DNA of 64,000 nucleotides from Marinomonas profundimaris (lineage in GTDB: Bacteria > Pseudomonadota > Gammaproteobacteria > Pseudomonadales > Marinomonadaceae). The stretch is taken from the NCBI RefSeq assembly GCF_000508165.1, contig NZ_AYOZ01000003.1, forward strand, positions 1 to 64,000. Reading direction: 5' to 3'. Positions 42,370-53,571 of this stretch are shown in pieces. Under the pieces are notes generated by a model, which worked only from the letters and a program-made list of their open reading frames with translations, did no database searches and was not told where the DNA came from. The position numbers and the translations under genes were made by a program. The stretch's first letter is position 1. The number at the start of each line of letters is the position of its first letter.

Positions 42370-45300
42370 TGTAATAGTTCCAAAGTCTTTGTGGTTTGTT
42401 GGAAGCGATCTTCCGCGCTGTTCATTGGCGCTAGGAATTTCAAAGTGTCAGATCCTACGAGTTTATAGCTGTCAGGTTGTGTCTGAATAAGTCGAATTAA
42501 CTTCATCGGATCAACCGGTGTTTTGCTGTTAAAGAAAATTTTACCCTCTTTTGCATTGGCTTCAATCTTATTGATGCCGAGTGCTTCTGCTTTCAGTTTT
42601 AGCTCAGTTTGTCTGAAAAGGTTCTTTGTTGCGTCAGGCAAAAGGCCAAAGCGGTCGATCATTTCGACCTGCAGGTCTTTTAATTCTTCACTGACTTTCG
42701 CACTGGCAATGCGCTTATACAGAATCAATCGAGAGTGCACATCGCCCAAATAGTCTTCTGGAATCAGCGCAGGTACGCGCAGATTGACATCGGTTTGTGC
42801 TGGCGAGGTAATGTCGACATCGGGAGATTCGCCATTTTTTAAAGATTTCACGGCTCTGTCGAGCATGTCCATAAACAAAGAGAAGCCGACATGTTCAATA
42901 TGCCCACTTTGGCCGTCACCTAATAGTTCACCAGTACCGCGAATTTCTAAATCGTGAGTGGCCAGTGTGAATCCGGCGCCAAGTGTGTCGGCCAATGTAA
43001 TGGCTTCCAAGCGTTTTTCCGCATCCCCGGTTACTTTTCGGTCGTTAGGCGTGAGCAAATACGCGTACGCTTGATGGTGAGAGCGGCCGACTCGGCCTCG
43101 CAGTTGATGAAGTTGAGCTAAGCCAAACTTATCCGCGCGCTCGATAATAATGGTGTTGGCATTAGGAATGTCGATGCCGGTTTCAATAATGGTTGAGCAG
43201 ACCAGTACGTTGGCTCTTTTGTGGTAAAAGTCAGACATGACTTGTTCGAGCTCTCGCTCGCGCATTTGGCCGTGGCCGACGATGACTCGCGCTTCGGGAA
43301 TGAGCTCTTCGAGCTCTTCGGCGGCTTTTTGAATAGTTTGTACTTCGTTGTGTAAGTAATAAACCTGACCACCACGATGAAGCTCTCGTAAAATAGCCTC
43401 TTTTATTTGATGTGCATCTTTTTGTTTTACGAAGGTTTTTACTGACAAGCGTTTTGCGGGAGGCGTGGCAATAATCGATAAATCACGAATGCCCGACAAA
43501 GACATATTTAGCGTTCTAGGGATTGGTGTTGCTGTCAGTGTTAAAATGTCGACTTCGGCTCTTAGGGTTTTAAACTGTTCTTTTTGCTTTACGCCGAACC
43601 GGTGTTCTTCATCGATAATGACCAATCCTAGGTTAGAAAACCGGATATCACCTTGAATCAGTTTGTGTGTGCCAACAACAATGTCCGCCTTTCCTGACTC
43701 TAAGCGCTCAATGGATGTGTTGGATTGCTTGCCAGAGCGAAAGCGAGATAAGAGCTCTATTTCAACGGGCCAATCGGCAAATCGGTCACAAAAATTCTCG
43801 TAATGTTGCTGAGCCAGTAAGGTGGTAGGAACCAGAACGGCAACTTGTTTTCCGTCCTGAACCGCCAAAAAAGCGGCTCGCATAGCGACTTCGGTTTTGC
43901 CGAACCCTACGTCACCACAGATAAGTCGGTCCATCGGCTTTTTGCCTATCATGTCTTGCATAACGGCATCGATCGCCATTTGTTGGTCTGGTGTTTCCTC
44001 AAAGGGAAAGCCTGCTGAAAATAGTTCGTATTGGTCGTCTGGTTTTGCGAATGCGTACCCCACACGTGCTTCGCGTTGGGCGTAAATTTCTAACAATTCG
44101 GCGGCGGTGTCGCGGGCTTTTTCGGCGGCTTTTTGTTTGGCGACACTCCATTTGTCTGTGCCAAGTTTGTGCAGTGGCGCGGTGTCTTCGTCGGCGCCAG
44201 TGTAGCGGGAAATTAATTGTAGAGAAGACACAGGGACGTAGAGTTTAGCGTCGTTGGCGTAACCGAGAGTGAGTAATTCCGTTTCTTGTCCATCGATTTG
44301 TAAGTTGGTGAGGCCAAGATAGCGCCCAACGCCGTGATCAATATGCACAACAGGTGCATTCATTCTCAGTTCGGTCAGATTGCGAATGATCGCATCTTCA
44401 TTGATATCGCTGTGTTTGTTGCGTCGACGGTGTTGTGAAACACGCTCACCCAGTATTTCGCTTTCCGCAATAAGGGTGATGTCATTGTCGATTATAAATC
44501 CGCGACTAATGCGACCTTCTGTGATGGCGAGCGACTGGGAGGATTTTGTAAATGCTTCCCAGTTGTTCACTTGCTTGGGTTTGATTTTATGCTTTTTAAG
44601 CAGCTCAAGTAGTGCTTCTCGGCGGCCTGCCGATTCCGCTACGATGAGTGTTCTGGTGTGGGTGTTATTCAAAAAGTGTTGTAGTTTATGCAGTGGCTCA
44701 GCGGCTTTGGATTCGATTTTTACTGAATTCGGTGCTTTATAAAGTGGGTGTTCGCCATTTGCTGAAAAAATAACCGACGGGAACTGGTTAAGTATGGAAA
44801 ACAGTTCGTCTTCTCGTAGGCAGACTTCGTCCGGCTTTAGAATTGGGCGCTCTATATTGTAATTAAGTGATTCGTGGCGTGTTTTGAAGTCGAGTTGAAT
44901 GCTGGCGAGTTGTTCGTTAAAGGTGTCTGAGCGAATGATCAGTGTGTTGCCAGGAAGGTAGTCGAATACATTGGCGGTTGCTTCGAAAAATAGAGGTAAA
45001 TAATACTCTATGCCAGCAGGAATGAGTCCGCTTGAAATATCTTGATAGATTGGGTTTGAAAGCGGCGAGGCGTTAAAGCGTTCGCGAAAGGCTTTCCGAA
45101 ACTGTTGAATGCCTTGTGAGGTGGTCGGAAATTCTTTTGCCGGCAGCATTTTTATTTCGCTGACTTTATTTATGCTGCGTTGGGTCTCGGGATCAAACCA
45201 TCGAATGGATTCGATTTCATTGTCAAACCAGTCAATTCTTATAGGGTTTTCGGCTCCCATTGGGTATACGTCCATTAATGCACCGCGAATGGCGTATTCG

Positions 45301-45776
45301 CCATGTTCGTGGACATTGTCGACGTTCAAATAACCCGCATTGGTGAGTTTTTGAGACAGTTGTTCTAATGGTAGTTCTTGGCCTTCTTTTAAATGGAACC
45401 GCTGAGCGTCTAGATGCTGTTTTGGGCAAAGTCGAGTTAAGCAAGACGCAACAGTGGTAAGAATGATTGGGTTTTTTGTTTCGGTTAGCTTGGCGAGTGT
45501 TTCGAGCCGTTGAGAAACAATGTCTTGATGTGGTGAGAAAGCATCGTATGGCAGCGTTTCCCAGTCACTGAATCTAAGTAGTTCTTTTTTGTTCTGGTTT
45601 AGAAAGCGCAGTTCGTCTTCCAGCTCATTTAATTCGCCGACGGTGTTGGCCATAAAAAGAATGGGTAGCTTATGTTGAGAGGCAATGGCGATAAGTTGTA
45701 GGGCCTTACGGCTGCCATTGAGTCCGTCAATTACATTTTTGAAGCCGGGTTTTAGTGTGAGTGTTGTCTCGGGCAT
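42366..45776 (-). CDS. mfd: Transcription-repair coupling factor
   Basis: This 1136-residue protein releases stalled RNA polymerase and recruits UvrA. It has the N-terminal UvrB-like region (LPYDAFSPHQDIVSQRLETL and the REALLELL segment), the RNA-polymerase-interacting domain (about 480-540, HIDHGVGRYLGLTNL), the helicase core with CGDVGFGKTEVAMRA, DEEHRFGVKQKE, TATPIPRTLNMSLSGIRDLS and QLRGRVGRSHHQAYAYLL, the translocation motif GTGELLGDGQSGHIEHVGFSLF, and a C-terminal D7 region. Length matches E. coli Mfd (1148). It is coupled to csiV and follows folX by six bases. Confidence 0.95.
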   Translation of the reverse strand: MPETTLTLKPGFKNVIDGLNGSRKALQLIAIASQHKLPILFMANTVGELNELEDELRFLNQNKKELLRFSDWETLPYDAFSPHQDIVSQRLETLAKLTETKNPIILTTVASCLTRLCPKQHLDAQRFHLKEGQELPLEQLSQKLTNAGYLNVDNVHEHGEYAIRGALMDVYPMGAENPIRIDWFDNEIESIRWFDPETQRSINKVSEIKMLPAKEFPTTSQGIQQFRKAFRERFNASPLSNPIYQDISSGLIPAGIEYYLPLFFEATANVFDYLPGNTLIIRSDTFNEQLASIQLDFKTRHESLNYNIERPILKPDEVCLREDELFSILNQFPSVIFSANGEHPLYKAPNSVKIESKAAEPLHKLQHFLNNTHTRTLIVAESAGRREALLELLKKHKIKPKQVNNWEAFTKSSQSLAITEGRISRGFIIDNDITLIAESEILGERVSQHRRRNKHSDINEDAIIRNLTELRMNAPVVHIDHGVGRYLGLTNLQIDGQETELLTLGYANDAKLYVPVSSLQLISRYTGADEDTAPLHKLGTDKWSVAKQKAAEKARDTAAELLEIYAQREARVGYAFAKPDDQYELFSAGFPFEETPDQQMAIDAVMQDMIGKKPMDRLICGDVGFGKTEVAMRAAFLAVQDGKQVAVLVPTTLLAQQHYENFCDRFADWPVEIELLSRFRSGKQSNTSIERLESGKADIVVGTHKLIQGDIRFSNLGLVIIDEEHRFGVKQKEQFKTLRAEVDILTLTATPIPRTLNMSLSGIRDLSIIATPPAKRLSVKTFVKQKDAHQIKEAILRELHRGGQVYYLHNEVQTIQKAAEELEELIPEARVIVGHGQMRERELEQVMSDFYHKRANVLVCSTIIETGIDIPNANTIIIERADKFGLAQLHQLRGRVGRSHHQAYAYLLTPNDRKVTGDAEKRLEAITLADTLGAGFTLATHDLEIRGTGELLGDGQSGHIEHVGFSLFMDMLDRAVKSLKNGESPDVDITSPAQTDVNLRVPALIPEDYLGDVHSRLILYKRIASAKVSEELKDLQVEMIDRFGLLPDATKNLFRQTELKLKAEALGINKIEANAKEGKIFFNSKTPVDPMKLIRLIQTQPDSYKLVGSDTLKFLAPMNSAEDRFQQTTKTLELLH

Positions 45777-45782
45777 GTTGTT

Positions 45783-46151
45783 TTACTGATCTCGGTTGGC
45801 GGAGAGTGTAAGGGACACGGAATCCGCAAAGCGTAAAGCGTGTGGTTTGGCTACCTCGATCTTCGCGAAGGTGACATTGCTGGGGGTCATGCAAAGTTCA
45901 AGCAGGTCTGCGGTGAGCTTTTCTAGTAAAAAAAAGCGGTTGTTTTCAGTATGAGCTATCATTTCTTTACAGAGTGTTCTGTAGTTTACAGCATTTTCAA
46001 CATTGTCTGTGTCGTACGCTTGAGTGGCTGGGTAGTGAATCCAGGCGTTGATAATGATGTCTTGTTTGTTTTTTGTCTCTGAATCATTGAATCCAATATA
46101 GGTTCGTAAACGTAAGTTTTTAATATGAATTTGAGCTTCTGGTTTAATCAT
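45783..46151 (-). CDS. folX: Dihydroneopterin triphosphate 2'-epimerase
   Basis: This 122-residue protein matches FolX rather than FolB: IHIKNLRLRTYIGFNDSETKNKQDIIIN, VNYRTLCKEMIAHTENNRFFLLEKL and the KPHALRFADSVSLTLS ending all follow E. coli FolX closely. It epimerises dihydroneopterin triphosphate to the monapterin branch. It is the first gene before mfd and csiV on the minus strand. Confidence 0.88.
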   Translation of the reverse strand: MIKPEAQIHIKNLRLRTYIGFNDSETKNKQDIIINAWIHYPATQAYDTDNVENAVNYRTLCKEMIAHTENNRFFLLEKLTADLLELCMTPSNVTFAKIEVAKPHALRFADSVSLTLSANRDQ

Positions 46152-46422
46152 AATGGTGCTTCCGTATTTTGAGCTGATTCATGTGTTAGGCGATATTGTG
46201 TCGTTTTCAATCTAGTATGGCAACTTAGTAAATGTGATCTGTTTGTATACTCGTGATTGTGTAATTTGGATTTGATTTTTTTGTAACGTCAAAGGAGTAA
46301 GTGAGCTCCTGAGTGCGGTGATTTATAAGCAAAAAATGTACTTTTTAGTATGTAAGGTCAATCAATAAGGACAAAGTGGGGCTTTTAAGTCAGGGTTGGT
46401 GCTTAAAGACGACGCTATGCGC

Positions 46423-46451
46423 TGGTCAATGTCGTTAATGATCTTTATAAT
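46423..46451 (+). promoter_or_regulatory. Candidate promoter of the nqr operon
   Basis: TGGTCA at 46423-46428 and a perfect TATAAT at 46446-46451 are 17 bases apart. The gap 46152-46591 otherwise shows an AGGAG...CTCCT hairpin near 46291-46308 and a short frame at 46545. Confidence 0.45.
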
Positions 46452-46544
46452 ACGTCGGTTTTTTGGTGAAGTGAGTTTGTGTTTTACAATTAATTTAATA
46501 TTGGTTGTTCGCTTATGCATGTTTTCCCGGAGGGGGGTGTAGGC

Positions 46545-46649
46545 ATGACACATTACGCTTTTTGTGTTCAATTTATTGTTGGGCAGAACATATGTATAAA
46601 ATTACAAAAGGCCTGGATCTGCCGATCTCAGGTGCTCCCAATCAAGTGA
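46545..46649 (+). CDS. Possible 34-residue upstream frame overlapping nqrA
   Basis: An ATG at 46545 follows GGAGGGGGG at an ideal distance, the strongest ribosome site in the region, and encodes [16 protein letters not shown]... for 34 residues, ending inside nqrA in another frame. It may be a leader peptide that tunes nqrA translation, or chance. No family is recognisable. Confidence 0.25.
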   Translation: MTHYAFCVQFIVGQNICIKLQKAWICRSQVLPIK

Positions 46650-47929
46650 TTGAGGCGGCTGCTGCCGCAAAGACGGTTGCTGTGATTGGTCCTGACTACC
46701 ATGGAATGAAACCCACCATGTTGGTTAAGGAAGGGGATAAGGTTAAGAAAGGGCAGGTTATCTTTACAGATAAGAAAACGGAAGGTGTTAAGTACACCGC
46801 ACCTGCTTCTGGAACAATAACGGCGGTTAATCGTGGCGAAAGACGCGTATTTCAATCTGTTGTTATTCGTGTCGAAGGTGACGAGTCAGAAACCTTTGCT
46901 GCTTATTCTGGCTCTGAATTAAAATCTTTAGAACGCAGTAAAGTTGTTGAGAATCTGGTTGGATCTGGATTATGGACAGCATTTCGTACGCGTCCATTCT
47001 CAAAAGTGCCTGAAGTTGCTTCAGTACCGAGTTCTATCTTTGTTACAGCGATGGATACTAATCCGTTAGCGGCTTCCCCTGAAGTTGTGCTAGCTGATCA
47101 GGCAGAAGCGTTTGCAGACGGCTTGACGGTTTTGGCTCGTTTGACGGAAGGTAAAGTGTTTGTTTGTAAAGCACCAAACACAAAAATTCCGACGACGTCT
47201 GATGTCACTGTAGAAGAGTTCTCTGGTGTGCATCCCGCTGGTAATGCAGGAACGCATATTCACTTTCTTGATCCAGTAAGCGATAAGAAAACAGTTTGGT
47301 CTATTAATTACCAAGACGTTGTTGCTGTAGGCAAATTATTTGTCACTGGTGAACTTAGTGTTGAGCGCGTTATTGCTTTGGCCGGACCGCAAGTGAAAAA
47401 TCCACGTCTACTTCGCACGCAAATTGGCGCAAATCTAGACGATTTGTTGGCGGGCGAGCTGGCTGAAGGTGATAATCGTATTGTTTCAGGTTCCGTACTT
47501 TCTGGTCGTAATGCTTTTGGCTCTTTTTCTTATTTAGGGCGTTACCACAATCAAGTGTCTGTATTGCTTGAAGGTCGTGAACGTCAGATGATGCATTATC
47601 TTCGTGCCGGTGTAGAAAAACACTCTCTTATGAATGTGTTTCTATCCAAACTCACTGGTAAGCAATCATTCGATATGACAACAACCACCAATGGTAGTGA
47701 TCGTACCATGTTGCCACTTGGTAATTTCGAGCGCGTTATGCCGCTTGATATCTTACCAACTCAATTGCTGCGTGCGTTGGTTGTGAATGATACGGAGCAA
47801 GCTCAAAAGCTTGGTGCGCTTGAGTTGGATGATGAAGATTTGGCTTTGTGTACTTACAGTTGTTCAGGTAAGTTCGAATATGGTCCGATCCTTCGTGATT
47901 GCCTAACTCTAATAGAGAAAGAGGGTTAA
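46592..47929 (+). CDS. nqrA: Na+-translocating NADH:quinone reductase subunit A
   Basis: This 445-residue cytoplasmic subunit opens [18 protein letters not shown] and has [34 protein letters not shown] and [10 protein letters not shown], the conserved N-terminal biotinyl-like region of NqrA. Later segments include [10 protein letters not shown] and [17 protein letters not shown] ending (here [18 protein letters not shown]). NqrA binds quinone and helps reduce it. It is the first gene of the nqr operon; nqrB follows by three bases. The start ATG has a weak ribosome site. Confidence 0.95.
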   Translation: MYKITKGLDLPISGAPNQVIEAAAAAKTVAVIGPDYHGMKPTMLVKEGDKVKKGQVIFTDKKTEGVKYTAPASGTITAVNRGERRVFQSVVIRVEGDESETFAAYSGSELKSLERSKVVENLVGSGLWTAFRTRPFSKVPEVASVPSSIFVTAMDTNPLAASPEVVLADQAEAFADGLTVLARLTEGKVFVCKAPNTKIPTTSDVTVEEFSGVHPAGNAGTHIHFLDPVSDKKTVWSINYQDVVAVGKLFVTGELSVERVIALAGPQVKNPRLLRTQIGANLDDLLAGELAEGDNRIVSGSVLSGRNAFGSFSYLGRYHNQVSVLLEGRERQMMHYLRAGVEKHSLMNVFLSKLTGKQSFDMTTTTNGSDRTMLPLGNFERVMPLDILPTQLLRALVVNDTEQAQKLGALELDDEDLALCTYSCSGKFEYGPILRDCLTLIEKEG

Positions 47930-47932
47930 TTC

Positions 47933-49129
47933 ATGGGGCTTAGAAAAGTACTCGATAAAATAGAACCTGAGTTTCACTCAGGTGGTAAATACGAAAAATG
48001 GTATGCGCTTTTTGAAGCGGTCGATACTATTTTTTACCGTCCAAGTTCGGTTACCAAAAATGGCTCTCATGTTCGTGACGCGGTCGATATGAAGCGCATC
48101 ATGATCTTGGTTTGGATGTGTACATTTCCAGCGATGTTTTTTGGTATGTATAACATCGGTTTGCAAGCGAACACGGCAATGGACGTCATGGGCGTTACGG
48201 CAGCGGACTCTTGGCGCCATGATATTATTGGTGCATTGACCAATTATGATGCCTCAAGCATATGGGACAATATGGTTTACGGTGCAATGTATTTTTTGCC
48301 TGTTTATCTTGTTACCTTTGCTGTTGGTGGTTTTTGGGAAGTTTTGTTTTCTTCCGTGCGTAAGCATGAAATAAACGAAGGCTTCTTTGTAACGTCTATT
48401 CTGTTTGCCTTGTCTTTACCTGCAACGGTTCCTTTGTGGCAAGTTGCCCTAGGTATCAGTTTTGGTGTTGTGCTTGCGAAAGAAGTCTTTGGCGGCACGG
48501 GCAAAAACTTCCTGAATCCAGCGTTAGCAGGCCGTGCCTTTTTGTTCTTTGCATACCCAGCGTCTATGTCTGGTGATGCGGTATGGACAGCGGTAGACGG
48601 ATTCTCTGGTGCGACGGCGTTAAGTCAGCTTGCAGCAGACGGTGTGCCAGGTTTGACAGTAGCGTGGACGGATGCATTTTTCGGCTTTATTCAAGGTTCA
48701 ATGGGTGAAACATCGACTCTGGCTATCTTGATTGGCGGTAGTGCGTTGCTGATTATGCGAATTGCGGCGTGGCGTATTGTTGCTGGTGTTATGTTAGGTA
48801 TGGTTCTGACGTCTGCATTGTTTAATGTGATCGGCTCCGAAACGAACCCTATGTTCTCAACGCCTTGGTATTGGCACCTTGTTTTGGGTGGCTTTGCGTT
48901 TGGTATGATGTACATGGCGACGGATCCAGTATCTGCATCGATGACGAATCGTGGTAAATGGTTCTATGGCGCATTAATCGGTTTGATGGTTGTTCTCATT
49001 CGAGTTGTTAACCCTGCGTACCCAGAAGGTATGATGTTGGCAATTTTATTTGCGAATTTGTTTGCACCATTTATCGATCACTTTGTGATTCAGGCAAACA
49101 TTAAGCGGAGGATTGCACGCAATGGCTAG
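47933..49129 (+). CDS. nqrB: Na+-translocating NADH:quinone reductase subunit B
   Basis: This 398-residue integral subunit has about ten hydrophobic segments and binds FMN covalently at the threonine of [10 protein letters not shown], the ApbE recognition sequence. It also contains [23 protein letters not shown] and [16 protein letters not shown], conserved in NqrB. It carries the Na+ path with NqrD and NqrE. The nqrC start overlaps its end by 8 bases. Confidence 0.95.
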   Translation: MGLRKVLDKIEPEFHSGGKYEKWYALFEAVDTIFYRPSSVTKNGSHVRDAVDMKRIMILVWMCTFPAMFFGMYNIGLQANTAMDVMGVTAADSWRHDIIGALTNYDASSIWDNMVYGAMYFLPVYLVTFAVGGFWEVLFSSVRKHEINEGFFVTSILFALSLPATVPLWQVALGISFGVVLAKEVFGGTGKNFLNPALAGRAFLFFAYPASMSGDAVWTAVDGFSGATALSQLAADGVPGLTVAWTDAFFGFIQGSMGETSTLAILIGGSALLIMRIAAWRIVAGVMLGMVLTSALFNVIGSETNPMFSTPWYWHLVLGGFAFGMMYMATDPVSASMTNRGKWFYGALIGLMVVLIRVVNPAYPEGMMLAILFANLFAPFIDHFVIQANIKRRIARNG

Positions 49130-49922
49130 CAGTAACGATAGTATTCAAAAAACCATTATAGTTGCCTTGTCCTTGTGTTTGGTTTGTTCTATTTTTGTTG
49201 CCGCGGCAGCAGTAGGGCTTAAGCCAATCCAAAATGCCAATAAGGATCTAGACCGTAAACGTAATATTTTGTCTGCGGCTGGCATGCTTGTTCCTGGTAA
49301 GTCAATTGATGAAGTCTTTCAGACGGTAGAAACACGCATCGTCAATTTGCAAACCGGTGTTTTTGCGACAGAGGCTGAGATTAAGGCGGCGGGTATCAAT
49401 CCAGCGACTTATGATCAAAAAGCAGCAGCAAAAAATCCTCAGTTGTCAGTTGCTTTGAGTGGCGAAAATGATCCGGCGAGCATTAAGCGCCGAGCAAATT
49501 TTTCAGCGATTTATCTCGTTAAATCTGGTGATGACATCGATCGAATCATCCTTCCGGTTCATGGTTATGGCCTATGGTCTACTATGTATGGATTCATGGC
49601 GTTGAAAAATGACTTCAATACTGTGATCGGCTTTGGCTTCTATTCTCAGGGCGAAACGCCTGGGTTGGGTGGCGAAGTAGATAATCCTAATTGGAAGGCG
49701 TTGTGGAAGGGCAAAGAGGTTTATGACGATCAAGGCGAGGCGGTTCTTCAGCTTGCTAAAGGTGGCGTAGATAGCTCTGATCCAAATGCAATTCATAAGG
49801 TGGATGGTTTGTCAGGTGCTACTTTGACAAGTCGTGGTGTCACTAATCTTGTTCAATACTGGTTAGGTGAGGAAGGCTTTGGTCCTTTCTTGGCAAAACT
49901 TCGTAGCGAAGGAGCTCAATAA
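49122..49922 (+). CDS. nqrC: Na+-translocating NADH:quinone reductase subunit C
   Basis: This 266-residue subunit has one N-terminal membrane helix (about 10-30) and a periplasmic FMN-binding domain. The C-terminal [13 protein letters not shown] contains the Thr to which ApbE attaches [21 protein letters not shown] and ETPGLGGEV are conserved. The ATG at 49122 has GGAGG upstream; an in-frame TTG at 49113 would add three residues. The last base of its stop overlaps the nqrD start (TAATG). Confidence 0.94.
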   Translation: MASSNDSIQKTIIVALSLCLVCSIFVAAAAVGLKPIQNANKDLDRKRNILSAAGMLVPGKSIDEVFQTVETRIVNLQTGVFATEAEIKAAGINPATYDQKAAAKNPQLSVALSGENDPASIKRRANFSAIYLVKSGDDIDRIILPVHGYGLWSTMYGFMALKNDFNTVIGFGFYSQGETPGLGGEVDNPNWKALWKGKEVYDDQGEAVLQLAKGGVDSSDPNAIHKVDGLSGATLTSRGVTNLVQYWLGEEGFGPFLAKLRSEGAQ

Positions 49923-50584
49923 TGTCTGATGTGAAAAAAGTCCTCTTTGGGCCGATTCTTGCGAATAATCCAATTGCATTGCAAATTTTGGGTATTTGTT
50001 CAGCGTTGGCGGTGACGAGTAGTCTGAGTGTTAGTTTGGTTATGGCAATTGCCTTAACCTTGGTAACTGCGTTCTCTAGCTTCTTTATTGCGATCATTCG
50101 TAACCATATTCCAAACAGTATTCGTATCATTGTTCAAATGATCATTATTGCTTCTTTGGTAATCGTGGTTGACCAAGTCCTTAAGGCGTTTGCTTTCGAA
50201 ATTAGTAAGCAGCTTTCTGTTTTCGTTGGTTTGATCATCACTAACTGTATCGTAATGGGCCGCGCAGAAGCGTTTGCTATGAAAAACGGTCCAGTCATGA
50301 GCTTTGTGGATGGTATTGGTAACGGTTTAGGTTACAGCGCGATGTTGATCGTTGTTGCTTTCTTCCGTGAATTGCTAGGCGCAGGTAAGTTGTTTGGTGT
50401 CGAGATATTCGCGACTATCCAAAATGGTGGTTGGTATCAGCCTAATGGCTTAATGCTTTTACCTCCAAGCGCATTCTTTGTTATTGGCTTGGTAATTTGG
50501 GTGTTACGTTCTTACAAAACAGAACAAGTTGAAGAGCCTGAATTTAAGATTGCTGCCAATTCACGTGCACAGGAGGCGCTCTAA
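49922..50584 (+). CDS. nqrD: Na+-translocating NADH:quinone reductase subunit D
   Basis: This 220-residue integral membrane subunit has six hydrophobic segments, [22 protein letters not shown] at the start, and [18 protein letters not shown], whose cysteine contributes to the Fe centre shared with Nqr[20 protein letters not shown] is also conserved. It is homologous to RnfE. It ends directly before the nqrE ATG. Confidence 0.94.
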   Translation: MSDVKKVLFGPILANNPIALQILGICSALAVTSSLSVSLVMAIALTLVTAFSSFFIAIIRNHIPNSIRIIVQMIIIASLVIVVDQVLKAFAFEISKQLSVFVGLIITNCIVMGRAEAFAMKNGPVMSFVDGIGNGLGYSAMLIVVAFFRELLGAGKLFGVEIFATIQNGGWYQPNGLMLLPPSAFFVIGLVIWVLRSYKTEQVEEPEFKIAANSRAQEAL

Positions 50585-51193
50585 ATGGAACATTTAATTA
50601 GTTTGTTCGTTAAAGCTGTGTTTGTAGAAAACATGGCATTGGCTTTCTTCCTTGGTATGTGTACTTTTTTGGCTTTGTCCAAAAAAGTTGAGACAGCGAT
50701 TGGTTTAGGTATCGCGGTTGTGGTTGTTTTGGCAATTACGGTTCCGCTGAATAATCTTTTGTATCAAAACCTTTTGGTTGATGGTGCACTTGATTGGGCT
50801 GGTCTTCCAGGTGTTGATCTTAGTTTTCTAGGTTTGTTGAGCTACATTGGTGTTATTGCTGCTGTGGTTCAAATACTGGAAATGACATTAGATAAATACA
50901 TGCCCGCTCTGTACAACGCGCTGGGCGTGTTTTTGCCACTTATCACAGTGAACTGTGCCATCATGGGTGCTTCTTTGTTCATGGTTGAGCGTGACTATAA
51001 CTTTAGTGAAAGTCTTGTTTACGGTGTAGGTGCTGGTGTTGGTTGGGCGTTGGCGATTGCTGCGCTAGCCGGTATTCGGGAGAAACTTAAATATTCAGAT
51101 GTTCCTGCAGGTCTTCGTGGTCTTGGTATCACGTTTATTACTGTTGGTCTGATGAGTTTAGGTTTTATGTCATTTTCTGGTGTGCAGCTGTAA
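50585..51193 (+). CDS. nqrE: Na+-translocating NADH:quinone reductase subunit E
   Basis: This 202-residue integral subunit starts [22 protein letters not shown] and has [18 protein letters not shown], holding the second cysteine of the NqrD/NqrE Fe site, and [26 protein letters not shown]. It is homologous to RnfA. Its start codon immediately follows the nqrD stop. Confidence 0.94.
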   Translation: MEHLISLFVKAVFVENMALAFFLGMCTFLALSKKVETAIGLGIAVVVVLAITVPLNNLLYQNLLVDGALDWAGLPGVDLSFLGLLSYIGVIAAVVQILEMTLDKYMPALYNALGVFLPLITVNCAIMGASLFMVERDYNFSESLVYGVGAGVGWALAIAALAGIREKLKYSDVPAGLRGLGITFITVGLMSLGFMSFSGVQL

Positions 51194-51235
51194 TAGGCGG
51201 CACATTTAGACAACCAAGAATAAGGTTTAACTAAC

Positions 51236-52462
51236 ATGGTCAACTTAGAAATTATTCTAGGTGTGGTGATGTTCACAGCTATCGTGCTTGCGTTAGTGGC
51301 AATTATACTTGCTGCTCGTGCTCGTTTGGTAAGTACTGGGGACGTTACAATTCGCATCAATGGTGAAAAAGAAGTAACCGCGCCAGCTGGCGGTAAATTA
51401 CTTCAAACTTTGGCGAACAGTGGCATTTTTCTATCGTCTGCCTGTGGTGGCGGTGGTACTTGTGCTCAGTGTAAATGTAAAGTGACAAGTGGTGGCGGTT
51501 CTATGCTGTCTACTGAGCAGTCTCATTTTACGCGCCGTGATGAAAAAGAAGGCTATCGTCTTTCCTGTCAGGTTGCTGTAAAGCAAGACATGGATGTAGA
51601 GGTGCCTGAAGAAGTGTTTGGCGTTAAGGCTTGGGAATGTACTGTTGAGTCAAACCCTAACCTAGCAACCTTCATTAAAGAGTTGACGTTAAAATTGCCT
51701 GAAGGTGAAAACGTTGATTTCCGTGCGGGTGGTTATGTTCAACTTGAAGCGCCAGCGCATACGGTGAACTACAAAGACTTTGATATTGAAGAAGAATATC
51801 GTGGTGACTGGGATAAATTTAACCTTTGGAAATTCGTTTCTAAGGTTGATGAAACCGTTATCCGTGCTTACTCAATGGCAAACTATCCTGAAGAAAAAGG
51901 CATTGTTAAGTTCAATATTCGTATTGCTTCGCCGCCTCCAGGTAAAGATGATCTACCTCCTGGTCAAATGTCGTCTTATGTGTTCAGTCTTAAGCCTGGC
52001 GATAAGATAAAAGTATACGGTCCATTTGGTGAGTTTTTTGCTAAAGACACCGAAGCTGAAATGGTGTTTGTTGGTGGTGGTGCTGGTATGGCACCAATGC
52101 GCTCACATATTTTTGATCAGCTTAAACGCTTAAACTCAAAGCGTAAAATTACTTTTTGGTATGGTGCTCGTAGTATGCGTGAAGCATTCTATATGGAAGA
52201 GTACGACCAGCTTCAAGCAGAGAACGAGAATTTTGAGTGGCATTTGGCGCTTTCGGATCCTCAGCCTGAAGATAACTGGGAAGGTAAGACTGGCTTCATT
52301 CATAATGTTCTTTATGAGAGCTATTTGAAAGACCATCCGGCACCAGAAGATTGTGAGTTCTACATGTGTGGACCTCCAATGATGAATGCTTCTGTTATTA
52401 AAATGTTGGAAGATCTTGGTGTAGAAAAAGAAAATATCCTATTGGATGATTTCGGCGGCTAG
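51236..52462 (+). CDS. nqrF: Na+-translocating NADH:quinone reductase subunit F
   Basis: This 408-residue subunit takes electrons from NADH. It has an N-terminal membrane helix, a [2Fe-2S] ferredoxin domain ([17 protein letters not shown] plus a later cysteine in YRLSCQV), an FAD domain with [11 protein letters not shown], and an NADH domain with [20 protein letters not shown] and the C-terminal [12 protein letters not shown] strong terminator follows, so apbE probably has its own transcription or is reached by read-through. Confidence 0.95.
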   Translation: MVNLEIILGVVMFTAIVLALVAIILAARARLVSTGDVTIRINGEKEVTAPAGGKLLQTLANSGIFLSSACGGGGTCAQCKCKVTSGGGSMLSTEQSHFTRRDEKEGYRLSCQVAVKQDMDVEVPEEVFGVKAWECTVESNPNLATFIKELTLKLPEGENVDFRAGGYVQLEAPAHTVNYKDFDIEEEYRGDWDKFNLWKFVSKVDETVIRAYSMANYPEEKGIVKFNIRIASPPPGKDDLPPGQMSSYVFSLKPGDKIKVYGPFGEFFAKDTEAEMVFVGGGAGMAPMRSHIFDQLKRLNSKRKITFWYGARSMREAFYMEEYDQLQAENENFEWHLALSDPQPEDNWEGKTGFIHNVLYESYLKDHPAPEDCEFYMCGPPMMNASVIKMLEDLGVEKENILLDDFGG

Positions 52463-52468
52463 CACCTA

Positions 52469-52503
52469 AATAAAGACCCACCTTTTGGTGGGTCTTTATT
52501 TTA
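52469..52503 (+). terminator. Terminator between nqrF and apbE
   Basis: AATAAAGACCCACC pairs perfectly with GGTGGGTCTTTATT around TTTT, followed by TT-rich sequence. Confidence 0.85.
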
Positions 52504-52525
52504 TTGACTACTAGAAAGACTTTTT

Positions 52526-53539
52526 ATGCGTAAAAAAATATTATTTTCTGCTTTCCTACTTATCGTTATTGCGACGGTTTATCGCTTTTTTGTTTTTACT
52601 CCTGAGCTGTTGAGTTTTTCCGGCCCTACAATGGGCACAACGTATACGGTGAAGTTTTATACCACGAATGATGTTGAAAGCTCTCGGGATCTAAAGCATG
52701 GTGTTGATGCTGCATTGGTTAGGGTTAATAAGCTGATGTCGACATATGATCCAAACTCGGAGCTTTCGGTTTTCAATAAGCTGCCAGCGAATAAGTCCTC
52801 TACTGTTAGTGAAGACATGGTGTATGTGATTGATAAGGCTTTACTGATCAGTGACATGAGCGGTGGTGAATACGATGTGACTATAGGCCCCTTGGTTAAC
52901 TTATGGGGGTTTGGGCCGGGGAAGCGAGAAGATAAAGTGCCAACTCAAGAGTCAATTGATGAGGCGAAATTACGAGTTGGTTATCAGTATTTACAGCTTG
53001 ACGGTCGCCGACTAACGAAGAAAAAAGACATTTATGTGGATTTGTCTTCGATTGCAAAAGGCTACGGCGTGGATATGGTCGCGCAAGTATTACAAAATAG
53101 CGGTATTGAAAGCTATTTGGTTGAAGTGGGTGGTGAGATCTTATCCAAAGGCTTGAAGGTTGATGGTACGCCTTGGCGAGTGGCGATAGAGAGTCCTGCC
53201 GGTGGTCATGATATTGCAGAGAGAATCATTCCGGTAGCGGATGTGGCAGTTGCAACATCGGGTGATTACCGAAACTATTTTGAAGAGAATGGTGTGCGCT
53301 ATTCTCATACGATTAGTCCTGTAACAGGGCGTCCGATTACACACAGGTTGGTTTCTGTTACCGTGGTAGATAAAACGACGACCATGGCAGATGGTCTTGC
53401 AACAGCGATTACTGTTCTTGGGCCTCAAAAAGGGTTCGAGTTTGCGCAGAAGAATGGCATTGCCGCTTATTTGCTGGTCAAGACAGATTTTGGTTTTGAA
53501 GAGCATCCGTCTGATGCTTTTAAACCTTATTTACAATGA
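52526..53539 (+). CDS. apbE: FAD:protein FMN transferase ApbE
   Basis: This 337-residue protein is exported or anchored by an N-terminal hydrophobic segment (about 5-22) and transfers FMN from FAD to Thr of NqrB and NqrC. It shows the ApbE motifs FSGPTMGTTYTVKFY, STYDPNSELSVFN, VTIGPLVNLWGFGPG, VDLSSIAKGYGVD, VEVGGEI and YSHTISPVTGRPI. It lies after a terminator and before nqrM and sthA, with about 32 bases to nqrM. Confidence 0.93.
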   Translation: MRKKILFSAFLLIVIATVYRFFVFTPELLSFSGPTMGTTYTVKFYTTNDVESSRDLKHGVDAALVRVNKLMSTYDPNSELSVFNKLPANKSSTVSEDMVYVIDKALLISDMSGGEYDVTIGPLVNLWGFGPGKREDKVPTQESIDEAKLRVGYQYLQLDGRRLTKKKDIYVDLSSIAKGYGVDMVAQVLQNSGIESYLVEVGGEILSKGLKVDGTPWRVAIESPAGGHDIAERIIPVADVAVATSGDYRNYFEENGVRYSHTISPVTGRPITHRLVSVTVVDKTTTMADGLATAITVLGPQKGFEFAQKNGIAAYLLVKTDFGFEEHPSDAFKPYLQ

Positions 53540-53571
53540 GTTGATTTTTTTAATTTTTTAAGGGTGGTCTT

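Noticed and set aside
46362-46571. Minus-strand frame of 69 residues in the nqr leader
   Set aside because: It begins in the nqrA leader and lacks a ribosome site and any recognisable family.
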